DNA of 42,553 nucleotides from Clostridia bacterium (lineage in GTDB: Bacteria > Bacillota > Clostridia > Oscillospirales > Acutalibacteraceae). A model generated the notes under the pieces. The model had not been told where the DNA came from. It worked only from the letters and a program-made list of their open reading frames with translations, and searched no databases. Position numbers and translations under genes: made by a program. Shown here piece after piece: positions 30,634 to 38,544 of the stretch. Numbering within the stretch: position 1 is the first letter of the stretch; each line of letters begins with the position of its first letter. The stretch is taken from NCBI GenBank assembly GCA_017548045.1, contig JAFYNR010000036.1, positions 1 to 42,553 on the forward strand. The letters run 5' to 3'.

Positions 30634-32817
30634 ATGATTTTGGCTAAAACGCTTGTTTTAACCGAAAAGCCCTCTGTTGCAAGAGATATTGCCCGTGTGC
30701 TGGGCTGCAAAAAGAACGGCAACGGATGTATAATCGGCGATAAATATATAATTACTTGGGCGCTGGGTCACCTTGTCACTCTTGCAGACCCCGAAGCCTA
30801 CGACAATAAATACAAGACCTGGCGTATGGATGACCTTCCCATGCTTCCCAAGCATATGAAGCTGGTTGTTATCGGTCAGACCTCAAAGCAGTTCAAGGCA
30901 GTAAGCTCCCTGCTTGGCAGTAACGAGGTTGACAAGGTTGTTATCGCAACCGATGCAGGCCGTGAAGGCGAGCTTGTTGCACGCTGGATTATTCAGAAGG
31001 CAAATTGCAGAAAGCCTATGCTCCGACTGTGGATTTCATCACAGACAGACAAGGCAATCCGCGAGGGCTTCGCTTCCCTGAAGCCCGCTTCTCAGTACGA
31101 TAATCTTTACCGCAGTGCACAGTGCAGGGCGGAGGCAGACTGGCTTATCGGTCTTAACGTAAGCCGCGCACTCACCTGCAAGCACAACGCTCAGCTTTCC
31201 GCAGGCAGAGTGCAGACACCTACCCTTGCAATGATAGTTAAGCGTGAGGAAGAAATCCTCAAGTTCAGGTCAAAAGATTATTTCACCGTCAAGGCGGATT
31301 TCGGCGGCTTCACCGCAATATACAAAGACAGCCGCAATCAGGCAAGGTTTTTTGATGCATCGGCGGCACAGCAGGTTGCAGATGCGGTAAAGGGCGGCAG
31401 AGGAATTATTTCCGAAGTGAAAAAGGTTTACCGCTTCAAGGCACCGCCCCCTGCATACGACCTTACCGAGCTTCAGAGGGATGCCAACAAAAAATACGGC
31501 TATTCCGCAAAGCAGACTCTTTCGCTTATGCAGAGTCTTTACGAAACCCATAAGCTCCTCACCTACCCCAGAACGGATTCACGTTACATCACAAAGGACG
31601 TTGCCGCCACTCTTCCCGAAAGGCTCCGTGCAATAGCCGTAGGTCCATACAAGGATGCGGCAAATGCGGTGCTCCGTGCAAAGCCCGTTCAGACAAAATA
31701 TATTGTTAACGATGCCAAGGTTACGGACCATCACGCAATAATCCCCACCGAGCAGTACGTTGACCTCAACAAGCTTTCAAGGGAAGAACGCCATATCTAC
31801 GACCTGGTTGTGCGCCGTTTTCTTGCAGTTCTGAGTGCACCCTTCGAATATGACGAAATGCAGGTTACGGTAACCGTCGGCAAGCACAAATTCTATACCA
31901 AGGGTCAGGCTGTTAAATCAGCCGGCTGGAAGGCACTCTACGATTCATCCCTTTCCGACGATGACGAGAGTGACGACGATATTTCGTCACAGTCACTGCC
32001 TCCCCTTGTGCAGGGTGCAAGCGTAAACGCAGGCGTAGTGCGCCTTGTTGCAGGAAAAACCTCACCGCCTGCAAGATATACGGAAGCAACCCTCCTCTCC
32101 GCAATGGAAAACCCCACAGGCCAGGTTGACGACGGCTCCCTCAGAGATGCCCTCAAAACCGCCGGGGGTCTCGGCACTCCTGCCACAAGAGCCGATATTA
32201 TCGAAAAACTGTTCGATTCCTTCTGTGTTGAGCGCAGAGGCAAAGAAATCTTCCCCACCTCAAAAGGCAAACAGCTTATTGATATCGTTCCTGCCGACCT
32301 TAAATCCGCCGAGCTTACCGCAAGATGGGAGCAAAGGCTTTCGCTTATAGCCAAAGGCAGTGCGGACAGCAGAAAATTCATTGAAGAAATGCGCGGCTAC
32401 GCAACCTCGCTTGTAAGCAGTGTCAAATCCGACGATGCAAAATACAAGCACGACAATATGACCCGCGAGCCCTGCCCCGAATGCGGCAAATACCTGCTTG
32501 AAGTCAACGGTAAAAAGGGTAAAATGCTTGTATGTCAGGACAGAGAATGCGGTTACCGCAAAAGTATATCAGTTATCACCAACGCACGCTGCCCCGAATG
32601 TCATAAGAAGCTTGAAATGCGCGGCGAGGGAGATAAAAAGGCCTTTTTCTGTGTCTGCGGATACAGAGAAAAGCTTACCGATTTTGAAAAGAGAAAAGAA
32701 AGTGCAGGCGCAGGCAAAAGTGATGTTGCCAAGTATATGCAGCAGCAGTCAAAGCAGAAAGCCTCAAGCAATCCCCTTGCCGACCAGCTTGCAAAATGGA
32801 TGGAGGAAAACCAATGA
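30634..32817 (+). CDS. topB: DNA topoisomerase III
   Basis: A type IA topoisomerase that relaxes or decatenates DNA through a 5'-phosphotyrosine bond. I choose the ATG at 30634 (727 aa) because GAAAGG lies 6 bases upstream. The Toprim domain has LTEKPSVARDIARVLG and VVIATDAGREGELVARWI. The core has LSAGRVQTPTLAMIV, and the active Tyr lies in LLTYPRTDSRYI. The C-terminus carries two zinc ribbons (CPECG with CQDREC; CPECH with CVCG), as in Firmicute TopB. It is the first gene of a four-gene overlapping run with an oligopeptide-binding lipoprotein, VanZ and a GH5-like protein, which is an odd set of partners. Confidence 0.96.
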   Translation: MILAKTLVLTEKPSVARDIARVLGCKKNGNGCIIGDKYIITWALGHLVTLADPEAYDNKYKTWRMDDLPMLPKHMKLVVIGQTSKQFKAVSSLLGSNEVDKVVIATDAGREGELVARWIIQKANCRKPMLRLWISSQTDKAIREGFASLKPASQYDNLYRSAQCRAEADWLIGLNVSRALTCKHNAQLSAGRVQTPTLAMIVKREEEILKFRSKDYFTVKADFGGFTAIYKDSRNQARFFDASAAQQVADAVKGGRGIISEVKKVYRFKAPPPAYDLTELQRDANKKYGYSAKQTLSLMQSLYETHKLLTYPRTDSRYITKDVAATLPERLRAIAVGPYKDAANAVLRAKPVQTKYIVNDAKVTDHHAIIPTEQYVDLNKLSREERHIYDLVVRRFLAVLSAPFEYDEMQVTVTVGKHKFYTKGQAVKSAGWKALYDSSLSDDDESDDDISSQSLPPLVQGASVNAGVVRLVAGKTSPPARYTEATLLSAMENPTGQVDDGSLRDALKTAGGLGTPATRADIIEKLFDSFCVERRGKEIFPTSKGKQLIDIVPADLKSAELTARWEQRLSLIAKGSADSRKFIEEMRGYATSLVSSVKSDDAKYKHDNMTREPCPECGKYLLEVNGKKGKMLVCQDRECGYRKSISVITNARCPECHKKLEMRGEGDKKAFFCVCGYREKLTDFEKRKESAGAGKSDVAKYMQQQSKQKASSNPLADQLAKWMEENQ

Positions 32818-34433
32818 AACGTTTTCTTTCTTTAATCGCGGTCCTTGCCCTGCTTGTTACCTGCACCTCCTGCTCGGGCGGCGGCAACAAAGCCATATCC
32901 TACAGCCTCAGCACTTCACCCTCAACCCTTGACCCTCAATATGCAACGGATACGGGTGCTCATATAATCATCGGCAACACCTTCGAAGGGCTTATGCGTA
33001 TTTCCGAAAACGGCGAGGTTGAGAATGCCCTTGCGGAAAGCCATACCGTTTCTCCCGACGGGCTTATCTACACCTTCAGCCTTAAACACGACACCGAGTG
33101 GTACTGCCCTTCGGTGCTGAAAAGCGAATTCGGTGAGGAATTCTACAACAGATTCTCAACCGAAAAGGTAACGGCAAAGGATTTTGTTTTTGCAATGCAG
33201 AGGGCAGTTTCTCCCCATACGGGCTCACCCTCGGCACACCGCCTTTTTATCATCGAAAATGCGGCGGAAATTCACTCCGGCAAAGCAGACGTTTCAACCC
33301 TGGGCGTTACCGCACCCGATGATTACACACTTGTAATAAAGCTTACCGAAAAAAGTCCCGATTTCCTTGAAAGGCTGACGGAAAGCGTATTTATGCCCTG
33401 TAACGAGGATTTCTTCAATTCAATGAATGGCAGATACGGCCTTACTCACAAGCATATTCTTTGCAACGGCCCGTTTTACGTAGGCTCCTGGGCAAAGGAT
33501 AACTCTCTTTCAATCAGAAGAAACAAATATTATTCGGGCTCCCGTGAGGTATTGCCGAGCTCCGTTAACTTTGATTTCGGCTTTGACCTCAAAACCGTTT
33601 CTTCCCGCATATCCTCCGCATCCCTTTCGGCGGCAATGCTGCCGCCCGACTGCGCTTTGCCCGAAAACTCAACCGTTGTGAAAGAAAACAAAAACTCCGT
33701 TTTCGGCTTTGTTTTCAACTGCAGAGACAAATACGTTCAGAATCTCAACGTAAGGCTTGCACTGTGCAACGCCATTGACCGAAGCCTCTTTTCGCAGGAA
33801 ACAAACGGAGCTGTGCCTATGAGCGGATTTGTGCCCGAAAGCTGCATAATGGGCAGTACGGGCTACCGCGAAACCGTAGGCGGCAGAACTCCGCAGATAA
33901 ACCAAAATACCGCCGCGGCTCAGGCATACTGGCGAACGGCACTTGCGGAGCTTGACGAGGATGTTGTTCAGCTTACCGTACTTTGCCCCGAATGGCTTGA
34001 CAATCAGGTGCGCCGCCAGCTTCAGATATGGCAGCAGACACTGGGCATAAGCCTCGGCATAACCGTTGAAACCAAAACCTCCGAAGAAATACGGGCGGCT
34101 GTAAACTCGGGCAGCTTTCAGATTGCCCTTACGGGCATAGAAGCCGAGCAGGAGAGCGCAGTTGACTTCCTGGCTTCGCTCAGAAACGGTGGGGTTATGG
34201 GCTTTGGCTCCGATGAATACGGCATTGTTATTGACCGCCTTCTCACCGTTGAGGACGAAAACGACCTTCTCGGCGGATGCTACACCGCAGAAAATTATAT
34301 TCTTCAGCAGGGCTACTGCTACCCCCTCTACTGCCGTTCAAGCCGCTTTGTTGTGAATAATGAGGTTGAAGGCATTACTCTGGGCAATTCCGAAAGCACG
34401 GTCTGCTTCATCGGCACAAAGAGGTATAACTGA
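32814..34433 (+). CDS. Oligopeptide-type ABC transporter substrate-binding lipoprotein
   Basis: A 539-aa solute-binding protein of family 5. The lipoprotein signal is MKRFLSLIAVLALLVTCTSC. The family opening is SYSLSTSPSTLDPQYATDTG; HIIIGNTFEGLMRIS and YTFSLKHDTEWY follow, with FVFAMQRAVSPHTGS and LNVRLALCNAIDRSLF later. It probably binds a peptide at the cell surface, but no permease or ATPase gene is adjacent, so it is an orphan here. It may serve a distant transporter or act as a sensor. The start ATG overlaps the topB stop (ATGA), with GGAGG inside the topB end; its own stop overlaps the vanZ start (TGATG). Confidence 0.93.
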   Translation: MKRFLSLIAVLALLVTCTSCSGGGNKAISYSLSTSPSTLDPQYATDTGAHIIIGNTFEGLMRISENGEVENALAESHTVSPDGLIYTFSLKHDTEWYCPSVLKSEFGEEFYNRFSTEKVTAKDFVFAMQRAVSPHTGSPSAHRLFIIENAAEIHSGKADVSTLGVTAPDDYTLVIKLTEKSPDFLERLTESVFMPCNEDFFNSMNGRYGLTHKHILCNGPFYVGSWAKDNSLSIRRNKYYSGSREVLPSSVNFDFGFDLKTVSSRISSASLSAAMLPPDCALPENSTVVKENKNSVFGFVFNCRDKYVQNLNVRLALCNAIDRSLFSQETNGAVPMSGFVPESCIMGSTGYRETVGGRTPQINQNTAAAQAYWRTALAELDEDVVQLTVLCPEWLDNQVRRQLQIWQQTLGISLGITVETKTSEEIRAAVNSGSFQIALTGIEAEQESAVDFLASLRNGGVMGFGSDEYGIVIDRLLTVEDENDLLGGCYTAENYILQQGYCYPLYCRSSRFVVNNEVEGITLGNSESTVCFIGTKRYN

Positions 34434-34867
34434 TGAAAAAGAAAACCGTCACAGCCCTTTGCTGGCTTGCGGTTGCGGTGTGTATGGGCGTTATATTTTA
34501 TTTTTCAGCCCAGCCCGCCGAGGTTTCACAATCCGTAAGCGATGATTTTGCATTTGCATTCAACCTGCCCTTCGGCAGTTTTATAATCCGCAAAGCCGCA
34601 CATTTTCTTGAATTTGCAGGGCTTTCCGTTCTCATTTTCAACGCACTTCACAGTACCTGCGGCAAATTCAGACCCTTTACGTCGTTCATAATTACAGCCG
34701 CTTACGCCCTGACAGACGAAATTCATCAGATTTTTGTTGACGGGCGTGCCTGCCGCTTCTTTGACTGGACTGTTGACTGCTCGGGTGCGGCGGCGGCACT
34801 TATATTCGTAAGCCTGATTATTTATATTTCGGGCAAAAACAAAAGGAGATGTTCCGATGACCGATAA
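34433..34867 (+). CDS. VanZ family membrane protein
   Basis: A 144-aa protein with four membrane helices (about 6-24, 60-78, 85-103 and 118-138). It has the VanZ motifs SAQPAEVSQ, FIIRKAAHFLEFAGL, ALTDEIHQIFVDGRACRFFDW and DCSGAAAA. VanZ proteins are linked to teicoplanin resistance and, in some species, to envelope stress; the mechanism is unclear, and a resistance role should not be assumed from one gene. No other van genes are nearby. Start and stop overlap neighbours by 1 and 11 bases, so it is translated within the topB run. Confidence 0.95.
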   Translation: MKKKTVTALCWLAVAVCMGVIFYFSAQPAEVSQSVSDDFAFAFNLPFGSFIIRKAAHFLEFAGLSVLIFNALHSTCGKFRPFTSFIITAAYALTDEIHQIFVDGRACRFFDWTVDCSGAAAALIFVSLIIYISGKNKRRCSDDR

Positions 34868-36146
34868 CGAAAAAATTATGATTGCAGGCTGTGCGGCAGG
34901 TGCCGCGGCGGCAACCGTGCCTGCGGTTTACGGCTTTATGAAAGCCACCGCAAGGCAACCCATCTGCGATAAGGATTTTCTCCGCACGGAAAACGGCGGA
35001 TTCATTTCCGAATGCGGTGCACCAACCGTACTCAGAGGAATAAATCTTAACGACGACCTTTTCTGGTATAAGAAAGACGATCTTGACGAAGGCGCAAAAA
35101 CTGCCGACGTTTTTGCCGCACTGGAGGAACGCTTCGGAAGATACGGTGCAGGTCAGCTTGCAAAAAAATATAACGAGGGCTTCATCACCGCCTCCGACAT
35201 TAAAAAAATCTCAAAGCTGGGTGCAAACTGCGTAAGAATACCTTTGCGTTATAAATTCCTTTTAACAAAAGAAAACTGCAAGGGCGATATTGATTTTGAC
35301 CGCCTTGATTATATCATCGAAAAATGCAGAAAGGCAGGGCTTTACGTTATTCTTGACCTGCACTCCGCACCGGGATACCAGAATACGGATTCCGCCTGCG
35401 GCAAGGATGAGGAAAGCGTGCTTTTCAGCTCGTCAAAAGACGGCTTTGAGGCAAGAAACGCAACGGTAAGGCTGTGGACACAGATTGCCGCCCATTACAA
35501 GGATGAGCCTGCAGTTGCGGCATACGACCTGCTTAACAGACCTCTTAACCGCATTGCACAGTGGGAAGAAAGCCTTGATACACTTCATAAGTTTTACAGA
35601 AGACTTCTCAAGGCCATCCGCAACGTTGATGAAAAGCATATAATAATTTTCGAAGCCGCAGGTGCACCCGACACCCTGCCCTCACCCGAAAAATTCAAGA
35701 ACGAAAATATTGCATACGGTATTTATTCACATTGCAACACCACCTTTGAAATTCAGGCAATGGTAAACGGTGTGAAGCAATTCAAAGAAAGCGGCATACC
35801 CTTTGTTATCTGCAAGCTCCGTGCAGAAGATAATCTTGCATCATCCCTTGAAGCAATGAACGACAACGGTATTTCCTGGCTTGCAGGTGATTACAAGGGT
35901 GCAGGGCTTAAATCCGCCTTCCTTTACGGCGGCAGTGTGCCCGAAGCGGACCTTACCTTTGACAGTTATGATATTATAGGCGAAAAGTGGTCAAAGCCTC
36001 TTGCCACAAAGAATTTTGAGCTTAACAAAGAAATGAGCGCAATCCTCAAAAACGCCTTCAGGTATGGTGCAATAAGCATCGCAAAACCCGAAGGAAAGCC
36101 GAAATTCAAGGTGAAGGTAGGTTCAAAACTCATTTACGGTAAATAA
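34857..36146 (+). CDS. GH5-fold protein lacking both catalytic glutamates
   Basis: A 429-aa protein. Residues 8-28 are a small-residue-rich hydrophobic segment (GCAAGAAAATVPAVYGF), probably a membrane anchor or signal. The rest follows the glycoside hydrolase family 5 TIM barrel: LRGINLNDDLFWY, the Arg of CVRIPL (127), GLYVILDLHSAPG (His169) and VAAYDLLN. At the acid/base site the usual NEP is NRP (Arg228). At the nucleophile strand the usual GEF is CKL (Lys320, from PFVICKL). Both substitutions predict no hydrolase activity, perhaps a carbohydrate-binding pseudoenzyme. AAGGAG lies upstream, and the gene overlaps vanZ by 11 bases. The alignment at the second site is by eye and less certain. 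Confidence 0.85.
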   Translation: MTDNEKIMIAGCAAGAAAATVPAVYGFMKATARQPICDKDFLRTENGGFISECGAPTVLRGINLNDDLFWYKKDDLDEGAKTADVFAALEERFGRYGAGQLAKKYNEGFITASDIKKISKLGANCVRIPLRYKFLLTKENCKGDIDFDRLDYIIEKCRKAGLYVILDLHSAPGYQNTDSACGKDEESVLFSSSKDGFEARNATVRLWTQIAAHYKDEPAVAAYDLLNRPLNRIAQWEESLDTLHKFYRRLLKAIRNVDEKHIIIFEAAGAPDTLPSPEKFKNENIAYGIYSHCNTTFEIQAMVNGVKQFKESGIPFVICKLRAEDNLASSLEAMNDNGISWLAGDYKGAGLKSAFLYGGSVPEADLTFDSYDIIGEKWSKPLATKNFELNKEMSAILKNAFRYGAISIAKPEGKPKFKVKVGSKLIYGK

Positions 36147-36152
36147 AAATCA

Positions 36153-36178
36153 CAGCCGTCGGTGTATTCCGACGGCTG
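36153..36178. terminator. Bidirectional terminator after the GH5-like gene
   Basis: CAGCCGTCGG and CCGACGGCTG are perfect 10-base arms around TGTATT, with A-rich and T-rich flanks. It serves both the topB run and the convergent XRE gene. Confidence 0.93.
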
Positions 36179-36182
36179 ATTT

Positions 36183-36716
36183 TTATTTTATACCGTATTT
36201 ATCCGCATATCCGAGAACGATATCCCGAAATCTTTCGTGCTTAAAACTGTTTTTCACATCCGTAAGGTCAATATACGCCCCTGCTTTCAGATTCTGGATT
36301 ATCGCCTCTGCAACAAAGCACTCAAATATTCTTTCGTCTGTAAATGCCTGCTCTATATCGGTATTCATTCTCTCGTTTATCCCTTCAACCGCACTGCGGT
36401 AAATAAGGTTATCCTTCCCCAAAAGTCTGCCGCATTTTTCAAGGCAGGCAATACCCTCACGCATATCCTCAACCGAAATTTTCCCTTTGTAGCTTACTGC
36501 TTTTTCACCGCCCGTAAGTATTGAATCAACCGATGTTCCCAGAACCGATGCAAGGTCAATAAGTATCCCCGTGTCGGGCAACGCTTCGCCGCGCTCCCAT
36601 TTGCTGACAGCCTGAAAAGAAATATTAAGCCTCTCTCCCAACTGGGCCTGTGTTATACCCTTTGACTTTCTCAGTGCAGCTATCTGCAAACCGATTTTTT
36701 TCATATCAACTGACAT
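36183..36716 (-). CDS. XRE-family transcriptional regulator
   Basis: A 177-aa regulator. The N-terminal helix-turn-helix (about 6-62: IGLQIAALRKSKGITQAQLG, ISFQAVSKWERGEALPD, LASVLGTSVDSIL) is the classic XRE domain. The C-terminal ~110 residues form an uncharacterised helical region with ACLEKCGRLLGKDNLIYRSA and VAEAIIQNLKAGAYIDLTDV, perhaps an effector or oligomerisation domain. AAAGGAG precedes the ATG. Its promoter contains tandem TTGAAA-type palindromes, which suggests autoregulation. A terminator follows at once. Its other targets are unknown. Confidence 0.93.
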   Translation of the reverse strand: MSVDMKKIGLQIAALRKSKGITQAQLGERLNISFQAVSKWERGEALPDTGILIDLASVLGTSVDSILTGGEKAVSYKGKISVEDMREGIACLEKCGRLLGKDNLIYRSAVEGINERMNTDIEQAFTDERIFECFVAEAIIQNLKAGAYIDLTDVKNSFKHERFRDIVLGYADKYGIK

Positions 36717-36749
36717 TGCAAGTGCTCCTTTTGTTTTTATTCATCTATT

Positions 36750-36800
36750 ATTATAATCTCAGGCATTGAAATTTCAATAATCTGTCGGTTGAAACTTCGG
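36750..36800 (-). promoter_or_regulatory. XRE gene promoter with tandem palindromic operators
   Basis: Minus strand -35 TTGAAA (36777-36772), 16-base spacer, -10 TATAAT (36755-36750). The perfect palindrome TTGAAATTTCAA (36766-36777) covers the -35. A second, imperfect copy TTGAAACTTCGG (36789-36800) is centred 23 bases upstream, about two helical turns away. Confidence 0.7.
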
Positions 36801-36829
36801 GCTGTAATTTCTCCCGTATGAAACGTGTA

Positions 36830-36857
36830 AACCCCCTTGGTATATCCCAAGGGGGTT
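36830..36857. terminator. Terminator after the zinc-ribbon gene
   Basis: AACCCCCTTGG and CCAAGGGGGTT are perfect 11-base arms around TATATC, with short T-rich flanks. It insulates the XRE gene from the zinc-ribbon gene on the minus strand. Confidence 0.85.
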
Positions 36858-36882
36858 CTTTAAGCATAATATAAGTCAGAGC

Positions 36883-37161
36883 TTATGCCTGCTCCTGCTT
36901 CTTAGCAAAGCACTCGCTGCAATAAACAGGTCTGTCCTCACGGGGCTTAAAGGGAACCTTTGCAACTCCACCGCAGGAATCACATGTTGCTTCAAACCAC
37001 TCACGCTCGCCACGTGCAGCATTCTTGCGTGCAGCACGGCAATCCTTGCAACGCTGGGGCTCATTTACAAAGCCTTTTTCAGCATAGAATTCCTGTTCGC
37101 CTGCAGTGAAAGTGAATTCATTGCCGCATTCCTTACAGATGAGAGTCTTGTCTTCGTACAT
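36883..37161 (-). CDS. Four-CxxC zinc-ribbon protein
   Basis: A 92-aa protein with eight Cys in four CxxC pairs: 9/12, 38/41, 60/63 and 81/84, forming two zinc ribbons. The first (LICKECGNEFTFTAGEQEFY, then RCKDCR) is the trcl-type probable zinc ribbon. The second (ATCDSCGGVAKVPFKP, then VYCSECF) is the 20-residue-spaced CxxC form common in Firmicutes and environmental bacteria. Its function is not known; roles in RNA or ribosome handling have been guessed. AGCGAGGTT lies upstream of the ATG. It follows the SigH-like gene on the same strand by 50 bases and has its own terminator. Confidence 0.92.
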   Translation of the reverse strand: MYEDKTLICKECGNEFTFTAGEQEFYAEKGFVNEPQRCKDCRAARKNAARGEREWFEATCDSCGGVAKVPFKPREDRPVYCSECFAKKQEQA

Positions 37162-37211
37162 TGTTTTTAACCTCGCTTGAAAATATTTTTTATTCTACCC
37201 CTCACGGAGCA

Positions 37212-37790
37212 TTATAAACCCAATAAAATGCGCATCTTTTTGCGTATGCGCTGTAAAGCATTGTCGACCGCTTTATCACTGCACCCCAGCTTGCGTGCAA
37301 TCTGAGAATAACTCATATCAAGCAGTCTCAGATCAACAACCTGCTTTTCAAAATCCGATAGCTCCTGTATGAGAAGCGCTCTGATATGCTCCGAGCCTTC
37401 TTTTTCGGAGATTATGTTGGCAGGGTCAGTGCTTGAATCCGACACGTCAACGTCGGACGTTTCGTAGGGCACAGCCTTTGAAAGCGCCGCATTCTTGTTA
37501 TTGAAGCTGGTCCTGACCGCCGAAACAATACGGTTGTTTATGCAGACCTCGGCATATGCTTTGAACGAACCTTTTGAAGCGTCGAATGTTTTAACCGCAT
37601 CCAGAAAACCCAGCATACCCTCCTGAGCAAGGTCATCTCCGGAAATTCTGGGACCTGCAAAGCCCGAAGCCTTTGCCCTTGCGATGGGCGTTACCGCCGC
37701 AATGAGAAGTGCCATTGAGCCGTCGTCACCGTTAGCGGCACGGACTGCAAGCTCTTCATCCGTAAGGGTTATTTTGCTTTTTTCGCACAT
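37212..37790 (-). CDS. SigH-type RNA polymerase sigma factor
   Basis: A 192-aa sigma-70 family protein. Region 1.2/2 has DEELAVRAANGDDGSMALLI and GDDLAQEGMLGFLDAVKTFD; a 2.3-2.4 segment FKAYAEVCINNRIVSAVR follows. Region 4 has LSDFEKQVVDLRLLDMSYSQ and IARKLGCSDKAVDNALQRIR, close to the SigH (Spo0H) pattern. SigH drives the entry into sporulation in Bacillus, but Clostridia carry several SigH-like factors, so I give no gene symbol. The promoter is strong (TTGACA, 17 bases, TATGAT). GAGGTAG precedes the ATG. It is divergent from the SleB-like gene. Confidence 0.92.
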   Translation of the reverse strand: MCEKSKITLTDEELAVRAANGDDGSMALLIAAVTPIARAKASGFAGPRISGDDLAQEGMLGFLDAVKTFDASKGSFKAYAEVCINNRIVSAVRTSFNNKNAALSKAVPYETSDVDVSDSSTDPANIISEKEGSEHIRALLIQELSDFEKQVVDLRLLDMSYSQIARKLGCSDKAVDNALQRIRKKMRILLGL

Positions 37791-37820
37791 TGAACTACCT
37801 CATTTTTATTGTTCCGTATT

Positions 37821-37849
37821 ATCATAATCCTTTTTTTGAATTTTGTCAA
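37821..37849 (-). promoter_or_regulatory. Promoter of the SigH-like gene
   Basis: Minus strand -35 TTGACA (37849-37844), 17-base spacer, -10 TATGAT (37826-37821). Confidence 0.72.
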
Positions 37850-38010
37850 CAACATTTTTGCAACACATCCGTTTATTTTTTGTTAATTGTGACGAAAGCA
37901 TACAAAAGTTCAACATATTGTGCTTTTTTATCGATTCAATTATTCCGCAGTCAGAATTTTTCATCTCTAAAACATCTCAATCGGCAAAAAATACACACGG
38001 AGTGATGCAA

Positions 38011-38544
38011 ATGAACAATCAAAAAAAATTGTGGCAGATAGTGACTCTGCTTGCGGCGGACCTTGCGCTGCTGGTTCTGATTTCACTGCTCACCTCACCT
38101 GCGGCAGACGCAATGCATATGGGGCACAGCGGAGAAAGGGTGGCGGTTATTCAGCGGCAGCTTCATAAAAGCAATTTTTATACGGGAGAAATCAGCGGCA
38201 AATACGGTCTTGAAATGCGCTCCGCCGTCAGAAATTTTCAAAAAAGCGCAAGCCTTGACGCAAACGGAGAAACGGATTACGCAACCGTCACCGCTATGGG
38301 AATAAGCTCCCGCACTCACCTGTGCTTTACCGCAGAAGCGGAGCTTCTTGCAAGATGCGTGCAGGGAAGCGGCAGTGCGGGCTATGCATCAATGCTGAAA
38401 ACCGCAGAAGAAATTCTGAGCAAAACAAAAGCTGCCCGTACTCTGGGCAGCTATGCTTGTGAATATTATCCCGATGCCGTAAGCTCTCCCGAGCCTTCAC
38501 CCGACGCTTACGCCGCCGCATTGCAGGCAATGAGAAAATACTGA
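38011..38544 (+). CDS. SleB-like protein with peptidoglycan-binding domain and degenerate hydrolase domain
   Basis: A 177-aa protein starting at the ATG at 38011, with GGAG 8 bases upstream (the ATG at 38005 is too close). Residues ~9-30 form a membrane/signal helix. Residues ~38-93 form a peptidoglycan-binding type 1 repeat (SGERVAVIQRQLHKSNFYTG, SAVRNFQKSASL). The last ~75 residues align by eye with the start of the SleB/CwlJ hydrolase_2 domain (AEAELLARCV, then SPDAYAAALQAMRKY), but the expected Glu-rich GEARGE-type catalytic turn reads QGSGSAG, and the domain ends early. It is probably not an active cortex-lytic enzyme. Its stop abuts the convergent flavodiiron stop with no gap. Confidence 0.8.
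   Translation: MNNQKKLWQIVTLLAADLALLVLISLLTSPAADAMHMGHSGERVAVIQRQLHKSNFYTGEISGKYGLEMRSAVRNFQKSASLDANGETDYATVTAMGISSRTHLCFTAEAELLARCVQGSGSAGYASMLKTAEEILSKTKAARTLGSYACEYYPDAVSSPEPSPDAYAAALQAMRKY

Noticed and set aside
32814-34433. Complete ABC peptide transporter operon
   Set aside because: Only the binding protein is present; neighbours are topB and vanZ, with no permease or ATPase.
34433-34867. VanZ as evidence of a glycopeptide resistance cluster
   Set aside because: No vanA/B ligase, vanX, vanH or vanRS gene is nearby; VanZ domains are widespread in Firmicutes without such clusters.
38005-38010. ATG at 38005 as the SleB-like start, or the longer frame from 37843
   Set aside because: The ribosome site is only 2 bases from 38005 and absent for 37843; the ATG at 38011 has correct spacing.
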